A stretch of 15,309 bases of DNA from an uncultured Lachnospiraceae bacterium (GCA_910577105.1 CAJTMB010000046.1:1-15309); one strand, 5' to 3'; counted from the first letter of the stretch, positions 1 through 8,279 are shown. A program made the numbers and translations. The notes: a model not told the origin generated them from the sequence alone.

Positions 1-118
1 AGGTGTTAAAGGATTATCTGCGGTCAGTGTAACATATGTTTGACAAACCTACAAATGTTTCTTTTCATGCATTAGCATAAGGCATGGCGCAGCCTCCGGG
101 ATTTCAGGAACCGGAAGC

Positions 119-163
119 GTGCCAGTTCTGTTATAGCATAGCGACGGCTATAATCTGTATAAT
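119..163 (+). promoter_or_regulatory. Promoter region of the small secreted protein, with motif copy A
   Basis: Positions 119-134 read GTGCCAGTTCTGTTAT, one of six copies of a motif otherwise concentrated at 8.5-9.2 kb. It is followed by two TATAAT hexamers at 149-154 and 158-163. No good -35 box stands at the right distance, so the motif overlaps where a -35 would lie, as in activator-dependent promoters. The gene start is at 229. The hexamers and motif are seen; the regulatory role is inferred. Confidence 0.5.
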
Positions 164-192
164 GAATAACATAAATAGGCGGAGACGTCGAT

Positions 193-563
193 AAAATGGG
201 GACAATAACAAAGAAACGGAGGGTTTCTATGCGAAAGTTTAAAATGGTTGCGGTAGTGTCTGTAATGGCTTTTATCTTTGGATTGCTGGGTCCGGTACAG
301 GAAGTAAATGCGGCTTGTAATGTGCATGGCGATTACAAGGACCGTGTAATTAGTTCTTCTTCACCCAATTTTTCCAGTCATTATGTAGAAACGGGGTATT
401 ATGTTGATGGAAAGCCGATAACTCAAAAATGTAACATAACAACCGTGTATATTACACATGGAGTATACTGTGGCGTATGCGGCATGCAAATGTCAACTTA
501 TACGCAGACAGTAGTAAATCATTCTATATCCCATTAAATATAATTGATAATTGTCCCCATTTT
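193..563. repeat. 14-bp inverted repeat pair flanking the small secreted protein gene
   Basis: AAAATGGGGACAAT at 193-206 is exactly repeated in inverted orientation as ATTGTCCCCATTTT at 550-563. The pair brackets the whole coding region 229-537. GGGACA-type ends also form the hairpin at 8746-8790, which suggests a REP/MITE-like family. No transposase and no clear target-site duplication is visible. The arms are about 340 bp apart, so mobilisation of the gene between them is possible but unproven. Confidence 0.55.
229..537 (+). CDS. Small secreted Cys/His protein (unknown function)
   Basis: A 102-aa secreted protein that I do not recognise as a named family. The ATG at 229 is chosen over the in-frame ATG at 196 because GGAGGG lies 5 nt upstream and the signal peptide then starts correctly (MRKFK, hydrophobic core residues 6-21, likely cleavage after V26-N27-A28). 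The mature part of about 74 residues is rich in Ser, Thr, Tyr and His. It holds four cysteines: C30 in CNVH, C68, and C81/C84 in CGVC. The CxxH plus CxxC layout could bind a metal or form disulfides. A GTGCCAG motif and two TATAAT hexamers lie upstream, and an inverted repeat flanks the gene. The motif is shared with the 48-aa peptide gene at 8415, which hints at co-regulation. It could be a signalling or antimicrobial peptide precursor, but no exporter or modification enzyme is adjacent. Confidence 0.75.
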   Translation: MRKFKMVAVVSVMAFIFGLLGPVQEVNAACNVHGDYKDRVISSSSPNFSSHYVETGYYVDGKPITQKCNITTVYITHGVYCGVCGMQMSTYTQTVVNHSISH

Positions 564-600
564 GTTGATTATAGATGAATAAATGTTATCGGAGGGAATT

Positions 601-1773
601 ATGAAAAAATATGTTTACGCTTTAACATCTTGTCTGATTTTTATGCTGACAGCCTGTACATTTGGTAATAAGAGAGAAAACAATGGAGAGACAGCCATTA
701 TGGTTGACGGATATGCGTGGGGGACAATGCCGCAAAAAGGACAGGATGACGAAGTATATTGCAATCAGCCGGTCAATATAAACGGCTTGGACGGCGTAAT
801 ACCCATGTGCTATGATTCTTTTTATAATATTTTGTACTATGTTAATTATGGTGCGGATTACTGCATTTATGCGTGCAGGGAAGGCAGGACGGAAAAAGTG
901 GCTGAAGTCCCGGCAAAGCGTTTGTTTTGCAGGGAAGGAAAGCTTTATTTTATGGTGGAATCTTATGGCAGGAACATACCGGACGGATTGGAGAATGGAA
1001 ATATTCTGCAATATGACCCGGTTTCAGGGCAGGTACAGACATTGGTTACGAAACAGGCATCTTCGATGATTGTTTATCAGGATGGCATTTACTATGCGAT
1101 AGAGGAAAAGCAGGAAGCCGCGGATGGAATCCATTCGATTGTTGACAGAACGTTGGAGTACTACAAATTTGCAGATAGCAGTGTGGAAGAACTGAAGGAA
1201 ATGGACGGGCTGGACAGGACAATGTTCAGGTGCGGACAGGATTTTCTCTTTTATGTAGTGGAACCCTATGAGGGGGATGATGAAGAACTTCTTCGGCTGG
1301 CAGGCGGAGGAGACATTACAATGAGCGTGGGAATGAAATTAGGCGACAGAAATATGCAGGAGGGGCGTGTTCTGGATAATCTTCTGACATTTCGGTTTAT
1401 TGCTGCCGGGCAGGTAATTTATTATCTGGACAATCAGGAAAGCCAATCGGAATTTGCAGTATACCATACATCGTCCATGGAAGAGGACAGATTTGCCCTT
1501 GCATCAAAGGAGCAGGGAAATTTCATTGTATTTGACGGAAAGGTATATTTTGATGATTTGTGCACTCTGGATTTGCAGAGCGGGGAGGAAATGACTCTGA
1601 CTGCTGAGGGGATGTATGGGGTTATAGAATGGTATACGGACGGAGAAAATCTGTATGGACTTTGCCTTGTAGAGGAAGAGGGAAAAAACGTCGTACGGTT
1701 TGGAAGCTTGGAATTACAGGGGAAAGTGTTATATTTCCACTTGCTTGCAGGGGAGGAAAACGGTCATGCATAA
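601..1773 (+). CDS. Lipoprotein, propeller-like extracellular domain
   Basis: A 390-aa predicted lipoprotein. The ATG at 601 follows GGAGGG with 4 nt spacing and gives a lipoprotein signal peptide ending in the lipobox L16-T-A-C19, so C19 should be lipidated and the protein anchored on the outer face of the membrane. An in-frame start at 583 would spoil this. The body has recurring strand-like segments such as LYYVNYGADYCIYACREG and KLYFMVESYG, spaced roughly 40-50 residues apart. They resemble DUF5050-type beta-propeller repeats. No catalytic motif is visible. The stop overlaps the next lipoprotein's start by 8 bp, so the two are surely co-transcribed and probably translationally coupled. 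A sensing or ligand-binding accessory role for the downstream protein is inferred. The fold assignment is moderate; the lipoprotein call is strong. Confidence 0.8.
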   Translation: MKKYVYALTSCLIFMLTACTFGNKRENNGETAIMVDGYAWGTMPQKGQDDEVYCNQPVNINGLDGVIPMCYDSFYNILYYVNYGADYCIYACREGRTEKVAEVPAKRLFCREGKLYFMVESYGRNIPDGLENGNILQYDPVSGQVQTLVTKQASSMIVYQDGIYYAIEEKQEAADGIHSIVDRTLEYYKFADSSVEELKEMDGLDRTMFRCGQDFLFYVVEPYEGDDEELLRLAGGGDITMSVGMKLGDRNMQEGRVLDNLLTFRFIAAGQVIYYLDNQESQSEFAVYHTSSMEEDRFALASKEQGNFIVFDGKVYFDDLCTLDLQSGEEMTLTAEGMYGVIEWYTDGENLYGLCLVEEEGKNVVRFGSLELQGKVLYFHLLAGEENGHA

Positions 1774-4009
1774 AAGATTAACGGCAGTTTCCCTCGCACT
1801 GATATTATTGCTTTGTGCCTGCAAAAGGCAGGTGCAGGAAAAAGAACCGGAAAATATTCCCGGGCAAGGCACTGCGGTTACGGAACAACAGGGATGGGAG
1901 ATGAAAGAAGTATTGCTGCCTGACGCGGACGCTGCTTTGGCGGATTTGCTTGCGGGAAGTGATGGCGGTCAGACGGAACTGCTGTATGATATGGCGGGCG
2001 ATGCCATATACCGGGTTGTATGGGCGTATGGCGAAGGGCTGGAAACAGGGGGAATTTGCATACAAAAACTGGAGAGTCCCTATCTTGCATGGGAAAATAC
2101 GCTGATACCGGCAGAAAGCTGGATGGAGGGTGTGTATTGCTATGTAAAGAGTGCAGCGCTGCGGCAGGATGGCAGCATCTGTCTGCTGCTGCAGGGAATC
2201 CATGCAGATGGAACACAAAGTTATTACAAGGCGCTGTGGAGCGAACAGGATGGTTGTTCGGCGGAAAAACTGCCGGATGATTGTCCCGGTGAGGAATTGC
2301 TGGCGGGCGGCGTATTTTATGCAGATATGCAGGATGCCGTTTATTTTGCAACAGACAGAAAACTCTATTATTTTGAAGGCGGTGATGCCGGCAAAAAAGA
2401 GCTGGACACGGCCGGATATATTTGGCAGGTGACGGCTGCTCCCGACTTGGAGGAACAGGTTTATGTGTGCGTAAATGTAGACGGAGGCGGTTTTTGCATA
2501 CAGACAGTATCGGGGAAAGTAGTGTTTAAAACAGAGGAAGCGGCAGGGGCTGCGATAGGAAAAGTTGCTTTTTCCGAGGAAGGAAAGGGATTTTTATGTA
2601 CGACGGAGGGCATCTGGCAGTTTCAGATGACGGACGGACAAATGGAAAAGATAATTTCCCTGACAGAGGAAGGTTATGTTTTGAGCAAAGTCCGCGCGGC
2701 GGGTATCGGCCGGGACGGTGCATTGCTAGTAGCGGCAGTTTCCGGCGGGGAGCCATTGCTGTTAAGATACGGGAGCAGGCAGGAAACAGGGAACCAGGAG
2801 ACGGAGGCATCAGATATAATAGAACTGGAGCTGGCGGCAATGTACCCCAGTGCATTTTTAAAACAAGCAATTATAGCCTTTAACAGACAGAGCAATGAGT
2901 ATCATATTGTGCTGCGTGAGCCTGCTGATGGGGAAAGCCGTTCGGATTTTCAGACAAGGCTGCAGGCTGAAATCAACAGTGGAGGAGGTCCTGCACTTTT
3001 TTCCGATGATGTGATGGATTTGGAAAACGCCGTGGAAAAAGAAGCCTTGCGGGATTTAACAGAAGATTTTGCAGGGCTGGAAGAGAAAATTTCTGCAAAT
3101 GCGCGGCTGCTTGGACAGGTTGACGGGAGGCGTTATGCGGTTCCGTACAGCTTTTCCGTGAGCACTTTTGTGACTTCCATGAATGTCGTGGGGGAGAGGG
3201 AAAGCTGGACGCCTGAAGAAATGATGCAGTGCGTCAGGGAAAGCGGGGCCAAAGCGGCGGTTTCCAACCTGGACGGCCCAAAGCTGTTTGATATTCTGGT
3301 AAGCAGGGGGAATCTGATAGACTGGGAAAACAACAGATGTGAGTTAGACGGTGAAAAAGCCGTTTTTCTGTTGGAATTTGCAAATGAATACGGTGATGAC
3401 GGACAGGGGGAAGAAATGGGCATAAGGATTGCAAAAGGAGAAGTCCTTTCCCTGTATATGTCATTGCCCGGTTTCATGTTTGTGCAAGGTATGGAGGCAC
3501 TGTTTGAGGGGCAGGAAGCCTATATCGGTCTGCCTGCTGAAAACGGTGGAAACGGAAATATCATGGTGGGCGATACGCTTTCTGTCAACCGGGCGTGTGA
3601 ACACCCGGAGGGCGCTGTCGAATTTATCGGGTATCTGCTGGGAGAAGAAATGCAGGAAAAGTTGGCGATGGACGCCTGTGGTCATGGCGTAAGCGGTTTT
3701 CCGGTTACCTCTTCGAGTCTGGAAAGCATGTTTCGGAATGTGGAGGAACTGGCTGAAAGTGAAGATGTTTTGGAAAGTCCGGCAAACTTTATGGGATATG
3801 ACTATATGGAAAGGCCTTTAAGTATGGAAAGCATACAAAAAATACGGAAACTATTGCAGAGTGCAGAACCGCAGACGCACCGGACTGATGAAATTTCCGA
3901 TATTATTCTGGAAGAAACACCGGCGTATTTTTCGGGAGGCAAGCCTGCAGAAGAGGTATGCGGCATTTTACAGAGCAGGATTCAATTGTATCTGGATGAG
4001 ATGGATTAG
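1766..4009 (+). CDS. Lipoprotein: N-terminal propeller-like region fused to extracellular solute-binding domain
   Basis: A 747-aa lipoprotein. The ATG at 1766 (GGGAGG 9 nt upstream) lies inside the preceding gene's last codons. The signal ends in lipobox L16-C-A-C19. Residues about 30-345 carry strand-rich repeats such as AVYFATDRKLYYFEGG and KGFLCTTEGIWQF, like a beta-propeller. From about residue 350 the sequence matches the style of family-1 extracellular solute-binding proteins: LELAAMYPSAFLKQAIIAFN, then a segment reading RRYAVPYSFSVSTFVTSMN, then a C-terminal lobe with AVEFIGYLLGEEMQEKLA. An ordinary binding protein of this family is about 400-450 aa, so this is an N-terminally extended fusion. 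No ABC permease or ATPase gene for sugar uptake is adjacent, so it either pairs with a distant transporter or works as a ligand sensor. Ligand unknown. Confidence 0.82.
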   Translation: MHKRLTAVSLALILLLCACKRQVQEKEPENIPGQGTAVTEQQGWEMKEVLLPDADAALADLLAGSDGGQTELLYDMAGDAIYRVVWAYGEGLETGGICIQKLESPYLAWENTLIPAESWMEGVYCYVKSAALRQDGSICLLLQGIHADGTQSYYKALWSEQDGCSAEKLPDDCPGEELLAGGVFYADMQDAVYFATDRKLYYFEGGDAGKKELDTAGYIWQVTAAPDLEEQVYVCVNVDGGGFCIQTVSGKVVFKTEEAAGAAIGKVAFSEEGKGFLCTTEGIWQFQMTDGQMEKIISLTEEGYVLSKVRAAGIGRDGALLVAAVSGGEPLLLRYGSRQETGNQETEASDIIELELAAMYPSAFLKQAIIAFNRQSNEYHIVLREPADGESRSDFQTRLQAEINSGGGPALFSDDVMDLENAVEKEALRDLTEDFAGLEEKISANARLLGQVDGRRYAVPYSFSVSTFVTSMNVVGERESWTPEEMMQCVRESGAKAAVSNLDGPKLFDILVSRGNLIDWENNRCELDGEKAVFLLEFANEYGDDGQGEEMGIRIAKGEVLSLYMSLPGFMFVQGMEALFEGQEAYIGLPAENGGNGNIMVGDTLSVNRACEHPEGAVEFIGYLLGEEMQEKLAMDACGHGVSGFPVTSSSLESMFRNVEELAESEDVLESPANFMGYDYMERPLSMESIQKIRKLLQSAEPQTHRTDEISDIILEETPAYFSGGKPAEEVCGILQSRIQLYLDEMD

Positions 4010-4030
4010 CGGTTATTAATATTTGACAGA

Positions 4031-4112
4031 ACGGCGGCTGTAGCTGTATTTGATTTCATAAAGGACCTTAAAAATAAGTGTTTTGTGAAATAAATGCAGT
4101 TACAGCCGCCGT
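4031..4112. repeat. Long imperfect hairpin after the lipoprotein operon
   Basis: ACGGCGGCTGTAGCTG at 4031-4046 pairs with CAGTTACAGCCGCCGT at 4097-4112 (16 pairs, one of them G-U). A 50-nt loop separates the arms, with a weaker inner pairing (TTTCA near 4053 with TGAAA near 4086). It starts 21 bp past the stop at 4009. No T-tract follows, so it is not a standard intrinsic terminator. It may be a processed 3' end, a REP-like repeat or a MITE remnant. Confidence 0.55.
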
Positions 4113-4168
4113 ATTACATGGTACAATAGAGTAAAATGGAAGGGAGTGGAAAAAATTGCAATACTCCA

Positions 4169-4197
4169 TTGTATTTCCGAATAATTAATGATAAAAT
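4169..4197 (+). promoter_or_regulatory. Sigma-A type promoter for the transporter gene
   Basis: TTGTAT at 4169-4174 and TAAAAT at 4192-4197 are separated by exactly 17 bp, 45 bp before the transporter start at 4243. This is the best canonical promoter in the window. Confidence 0.55.
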
Positions 4198-4206
4198 GTA
4201 TTAACA

Positions 4207-4224
4207 GTAACATAATTTAGTTAC
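4207..4224. promoter_or_regulatory. Possible operator (GTAAC-N8-GTTAC)
   Basis: A short dyad, GTAAC at 4207-4211 and GTTAC at 4220-4224, lies just downstream of the -10 box and before the RBS (GGGAAGGG). That is where a repressor would block transcription. Short dyads arise by chance, so this is weak. Confidence 0.25.
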
Positions 4225-4242
4225 ATAAGGGAAGGGAAAAAT

Positions 4243-5552
4243 ATGGGTAAAAAACTGAATTACAGACGAACCTTTTTAATCGGGCTGGCGTTTATGTCTA
4301 TCTCCAGCTTTTGGCAGGTGTATGACAACATTATCCCGTTGATTTTGAAAAACACCTTTGAACTGGGGGAAACCGTTACCGGCGTGGTGATGGCGCTGGA
4401 CAATGTGCTTGCCATTGTGCTGCTGCCGGTTTTTGGGGCAATTTCCGACAAAATAGACACAAAACTGGGAAAGCGGACTCCGTTTATTATTGTCGGGACC
4501 GTGCTGGCAATTATTTTTATGCTGCTTTTGCCGGCTGCTGATATGGCAGTCAACCTGCCGCTTTTTGTAGGCGCTCTGTTTGGTGTGCTGATATCCATGG
4601 GGCTGTACCGTTCTCCGGCGGTGGCGCTGATGCCGGATTTAACGCCTAACAGGCTCAGGAGCAAGGCCAATGCAGTGATAAACCTGTTAGGGGCAGTGGG
4701 CGGCGTGTATTCCCTCATCATGATAAAACTGTTGGTTGGAAAGGGACTTCGTCCCAATTATGAACCGCTGTTCTTAAGCATTGCCGCAGTCATGGGGCTG
4801 GCAGTGCTGGTGCTGGTGTTAACCGTCAGGGAAAAGAAAATTGCGGCGCAGGTAAAGGCAGAGGAAGAATTTTTACAGCAGGAAGAGAATCCGGGCAAAG
4901 AAGAAGCAAAACCCATGGAAGCAGGAAGGGTTACGGTACTTGCGCCCGAAGTAAAGCGAAGCATGATTTATATGTTGTTTTCCATCTTCCTTTGGTTTAT
5001 GGCATACAATGCTGTGACAACCGCTTTTTCCAGATATACGATGGAGGTTTGGAAGCTGGAGGGCGGAGGCTTTGCGGATTGCCTGATGGTGGCTACCGTT
5101 GCCGCGATTATCAGTTATATTCCCATCGGGCAGATATCCAGCCGGTTTGGGCGGAAAAAGACAATAATGGGGGAGTGCTTCTGATGGCGGCATGTTACTT
5201 TACGGCTGTTTTTGTAAGGGAGTACACGCCGGTTATCAATGTGGCATTTGCTTTGATTGGCGTGGCATGGGCAGCCATCAATGTCAACTCCTACCCTATG
5301 ATTGTGGCGATGAGTGAAGGGGCGGATATCGGCAAATTTACGGGAACCTACTACACATTTTCCATGGCGGCGCAGATTGTGACTCCCATATTGTCGGGAT
5401 TCTTGCTGGAAAAGGTTTCCTACGGCACTTTGTTTCCTTACGCGCTTTTCTTTTCCCTGGCAGCTTTTGTGACAATGACGCAGGTGAGGCATGGTGACGT
5501 AAAGCCGCTAAAGAAGAAAACGCTGCTGGAAAACTTTGACGTGGAAGACTAA
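4243..5552 (+). pseudogene. MFS/GPH-type sugar transporter, frameshifted at a G-run
   Basis: A 12-TM major facilitator resembling the GPH/SLC45-like sugar transporters. The N-terminal 313 codons (4243-5184) cover the first membrane half, including the loop GAISDKIDTKLGKRTPF, a cytoplasmic charged linker and the second-half signature SSRFGRKK. Reading then falls out of frame and stops at 5184. The missing C-terminus continues in the -1 frame (VLLMAACYFTAVF onward) to 5552. The joint lies at five G's, 5169-5173: one extra G would give IMGGVLLMAA and an intact protein of 436 aa, a normal size. The start has GGGAAGGG upstream and a good promoter. The frameshift may be a real loss-of-function mutation, a phase-variable tract or a sequencing error. 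The slip site lacks a convincing programmed-frameshift heptamer. It is followed 22 bp later by the phosphodiesterase gene, probably in one operon. Confidence 0.8.
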
Positions 5553-5574
5553 AGAGGGAAAGGTATGGTTTAAA

Positions 5575-6408
5575 ATGAAGACAGTCGTTTTGATTGTAAT
5601 CTGTTTTTTGGCTGTTATTGCAGTTCTGTATCTGCTGATGATTATGCCGCGGATGCTTCACAGGCCGGACAGAAAACCTTTTGAGGGAGTTTTGTATGCA
5701 CACAGGGGACTTCATGACAATGCCGGTGAAGCGCCGGAAAATTCCATGGCGGCATTTAAAAAAGCGGTTGAGAAAGGATACGGCATTGAACTGGATGTGC
5801 AGCTTTCCAAGGATAAAATTCCGGTGGTTTTTCATGATTTCACCTTAAAAAGGGTGTGCGGGGCAGAAGGAAGGGTGGCGGATTATACCTACGAGGAACT
5901 GCAGGGTTTTTCGCTTTTTACATCTTCCCAAAAAATACCGAAGCTGGAAGACGTATTAAATCTTGTGGACGGGAAGGTACCGTTGATTGTAGAGTATAAA
6001 ATTCCGGGTGGGCTGACGGAAGTATGTCCCATAGCCGATTCCATTCTGGCGTCATATAGGGGAAGCTATTGTATCGAATCGTTTAATCCGCTTGGACTTC
6101 TCTGGTACAGGCAGAACAGGAAAGATATCATGCGGGGACAGCTTAGCGACAATTTTTTAAAGTCGGGAGAAACAGAGTTTTCCCCGCTGCTATACTTTGC
6201 CCTGCATAACATGTTATTTAATTTTTTGACAAAACCGGACTTTATAGCTTACAATCATAGGTGTTACAAGGATTTATCCAGGTGGCTCTGCAGATATCTG
6301 TATCGCTGTCTGGCGGTTGCATGGACCATAAAAAGCAAAGAGGAACTCGCAGGGCGAAAGATGGACTTTGACTTATTCATATTTGACAGCTTTGTGCCTG
6401 AGTCCTGA
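5575..6408 (+). CDS. Membrane-anchored glycerophosphodiester phosphodiesterase
   Basis: A 277-aa enzyme expected to hydrolyse glycerophosphodiesters to glycerol-3-phosphate and an alcohol. An N-terminal membrane segment (residues about 2-22) is followed by the GDPD TIM-barrel signature: H43-R-G, P-E55-N56, E72-L-D74 and H87-D, then PLIVE140YK. H43 and H87 correspond to the family's acid/base histidines, and E72, D74 and E140 to metal ligands. The catalytic residues all appear present. The ATG at 5575 gives the membrane segment directly. AAAGG lies about 12 nt upstream, rather far, so the start is moderately certain; the in-frame upstream TTG at 5536 lies inside the transporter gene. Pairing with an MFS transporter suggests uptake and breakdown of a phospholipid- or teichoic-acid-derived compound, but that is inference. 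The C-terminus, ending in FDLFIFDSFVPES, is close to the usual family end. Confidence 0.88.
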   Translation: MKTVVLIVICFLAVIAVLYLLMIMPRMLHRPDRKPFEGVLYAHRGLHDNAGEAPENSMAAFKKAVEKGYGIELDVQLSKDKIPVVFHDFTLKRVCGAEGRVADYTYEELQGFSLFTSSQKIPKLEDVLNLVDGKVPLIVEYKIPGGLTEVCPIADSILASYRGSYCIESFNPLGLLWYRQNRKDIMRGQLSDNFLKSGETEFSPLLYFALHNMLFNFLTKPDFIAYNHRCYKDLSRWLCRYLYRCLAVAWTIKSKEELAGRKMDFDLFIFDSFVPES

Positions 6409-6455
6409 GAAAGTAAAAGGAAAGGGACAACACGTAAGATAATAGGAATGATGTT

Positions 6456-8279
6456 ATGAAAGAAAAGAATCAGATAGGGAAAATGATAAGTCATGAAAGA
6501 AGTAATGCGAAACTGACAATAACCCAGCTAAGCAGGGGGCTCTGCTCACGCACATTTCTGGTGCGCGTAGAAAACGGGGAGCGGGCATGTGAAAAAATTC
6601 TGGCGGATGCCCTTTTGCAGAGGGTGGGTGTTTCTGCGGACAAATTTGTCTATATGATTAATCCGGACGAGCAGGATTGGCTTGTATTACGGAAAAATCT
6701 GATAGAGACTGTGGAAAACGGGCAGGAAAAGAAAGCAGCTTTCCTGATGAAGCAGTATCAGACGATGGCGGTAAAAAAGAGCAGGCTGCACTATCAGTTT
6801 ATGGGATTTCTGCAGGTCATGCTGGAATTTAATATCGGCAGTGACTGTTCCACTATGCTAAAACTGTTGCAGGACGCGTGGGAGATATCCATGGAGGATA
6901 TTCCCATAGAAAGGTTTGAACAGGAAAACCTTACGCTGACGGAGTTTATGATTGTGGTGATGTATTATCGCATCAAGGAGCAGTGTGAGAGCAAAGACTT
7001 TGCCATTGCAGGTTATGAAAAGCTTCTGCACCATCTGGAAGGGTATACGGATGAGGAAGACCGTGTGAAGCTGTATCCGCAGATTGCCTACAGGCTGGTA
7101 GAGCTGTATCTGGAAAAGCACGAAGAAAAAAGAGCGGCGGAACTGGCAGAGGATGGCATTGCCATGTTAAAGGTCAGGGGCAGGCTGTTTTGTCTGAGAC
7201 AGTTTCTGGAGGTTATCGCCGCCCATGGGGACAAGACGCCTAAGGAAAAGCGGGAAATTGCGCAGATTTGTGATTCCATCCGGTGGATATACCGGGAGTT
7301 TGGCGTGGATGAACAGATGTGGGTCTGGAATATTCCTTTCGGCATGTCGGAAGTGGAACTGTGCGGGCGCCTTATCAGGTCAAGGCGGAAAGTACTCGGT
7401 TATACGCAGGAGGGGCTTTCCGAAAATATCTGTGACCCGGTGACCATTTCCCGAATTGAATGTGGGAAGGTATCGCCCAAAAAACGGATATTCCAGATGC
7501 TGATGGAGCGCGTGGGCTTATCAGGCGGAAGTTTTGAGGCATTGGTACAGGTGGAACGGCCGGAACTTTCGGAATTGGCAGTCAGGATAGCGGTGCTGTT
7601 AAGCCATTCCAGAGGAGAGGAAGCGGAAGTACTGATTACGGAGTTGGAAAAGAAAATGAAGCTGAACAATATTTCTGCCAAACAGTACCTGTTAAGTGTA
7701 AAAGCGCTGGCTCTGTTTAATCAGGGAAAGATAGACGAGAGAACCCACACAGCAAGGCAGGAGGAAGCACTGTACTTGACGTTGCCAAAGGTTGACCTGG
7801 ATAAGCTGGCGGACTGGACTTTCACCAGCCAGGAGGTAGGCATCATCCATGCCCTGTCTTATTCCTGTGGTGCAGACCACAGGGAAGAAGAGAGCATCCG
7901 GCTTTTGCGGATTGTGCAGAAGCAGTATGAGAATAAGCCCTTTGATTTGTCCCATTATGTGGCAGGGTATGAACTCACAATGCGCAGTCTTGGGAATGTG
8001 TTGGGCAATGTAGGACAGTATGAGGAGGCCATAGAGGCGGCGAGGAAAAGTATCCTTGCGGGATTACAGGCTGGCCGGGGGGCTGTGCTAAAACTTGCTT
8101 TATATGATACCGGATGGGATATGGAGCAACTTTGGATAAGTGGTAAATATACAAAAAAGGAAAGCTTTCCCTATGTGAAAGCTTCCTTTGCATTGAGTCT
8201 GATTATTGGAAATAATAGTACTATAGAATTTATTAAAAATCACATAGAAACATATTATGGTTCGGATGCTAAATCTTAA
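6456..8279 (+). CDS. Tandem double HTH-TPR transcriptional regulator (RRNPP-like)
   Basis: A 607-aa cytoplasmic regulator made of two similar units. Unit 1 has an XRE-type HTH at residues about 7-60 (IGKMISHERSNAKLTITQLS, ending RVENGER) and then helical TPR-like repeats to about 290. Unit 2 starts near C303 with a second HTH (LIRSRRKVLGYTQEGLS, ending SRIECGK), followed by TPR-like helices to the end, e.g. LGNVGQYEEAIEAARKS. Both HTHs run into a similar RVG(V/L)S segment, which supports internal duplication. Single HTH-TPR proteins of about 300 aa (PlcR, Rgg, ComR) bind secreted peptides that re-enter the cell, so this one is a candidate peptide receptor, perhaps acting as an internal dimer. 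The ATG at 6456 is kept because the later ATG at 6483 would cut into HTH 1. Its 3' end overlaps the convergent 48-aa peptide gene by 11 bp and contains that gene's terminator. The HTH calls are firm; peptide sensing is inferred. Confidence 0.85.
   Translation: MKEKNQIGKMISHERSNAKLTITQLSRGLCSRTFLVRVENGERACEKILADALLQRVGVSADKFVYMINPDEQDWLVLRKNLIETVENGQEKKAAFLMKQYQTMAVKKSRLHYQFMGFLQVMLEFNIGSDCSTMLKLLQDAWEISMEDIPIERFEQENLTLTEFMIVVMYYRIKEQCESKDFAIAGYEKLLHHLEGYTDEEDRVKLYPQIAYRLVELYLEKHEEKRAAELAEDGIAMLKVRGRLFCLRQFLEVIAAHGDKTPKEKREIAQICDSIRWIYREFGVDEQMWVWNIPFGMSEVELCGRLIRSRRKVLGYTQEGLSENICDPVTISRIECGKVSPKKRIFQMLMERVGLSGGSFEALVQVERPELSELAVRIAVLLSHSRGEEAEVLITELEKKMKLNNISAKQYLLSVKALALFNQGKIDERTHTARQEEALYLTLPKVDLDKLADWTFTSQEVGIIHALSYSCGADHREEESIRLLRIVQKQYENKPFDLSHYVAGYELTMRSLGNVLGNVGQYEEAIEAARKSILAGLQAGRGAVLKLALYDTGWDMEQLWISGKYTKKESFPYVKASFALSLIIGNNSTIEFIKNHIETYYGSDAKS
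8153..8189 (-). terminator. Intrinsic terminator for the 48-aa peptide gene, inside the regulator's coding region
   Basis: On the minus strand, AAAGGAAGCTTTC (8189-8177) pairs with GAAAGCTTTCCTTT (8169-8156) with a single bulge and a 7-nt loop, then runs into six T's (complement of A's at 8153-8158). The plus strand lacks a T-run after the stem, so it works only for minus-strand transcripts. It lies 80 bp past the peptide stop. Confidence 0.65.

Noticed and set aside
5155..5175. Programmed -1 frameshift in the transporter
   Set aside because: The nearby runs (G-AAA-AAG and G-GGG-GAG) are not good slippery heptamers and no clear downstream pseudoknot is visible; an indel in the G-run explains the data more simply.
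4992..5552. A separate 186-aa protein gene
   Set aside because: Its first 60 residues are a shadow of the transporter's frame; only the part after about 5170 is real and belongs to the frameshifted transporter.
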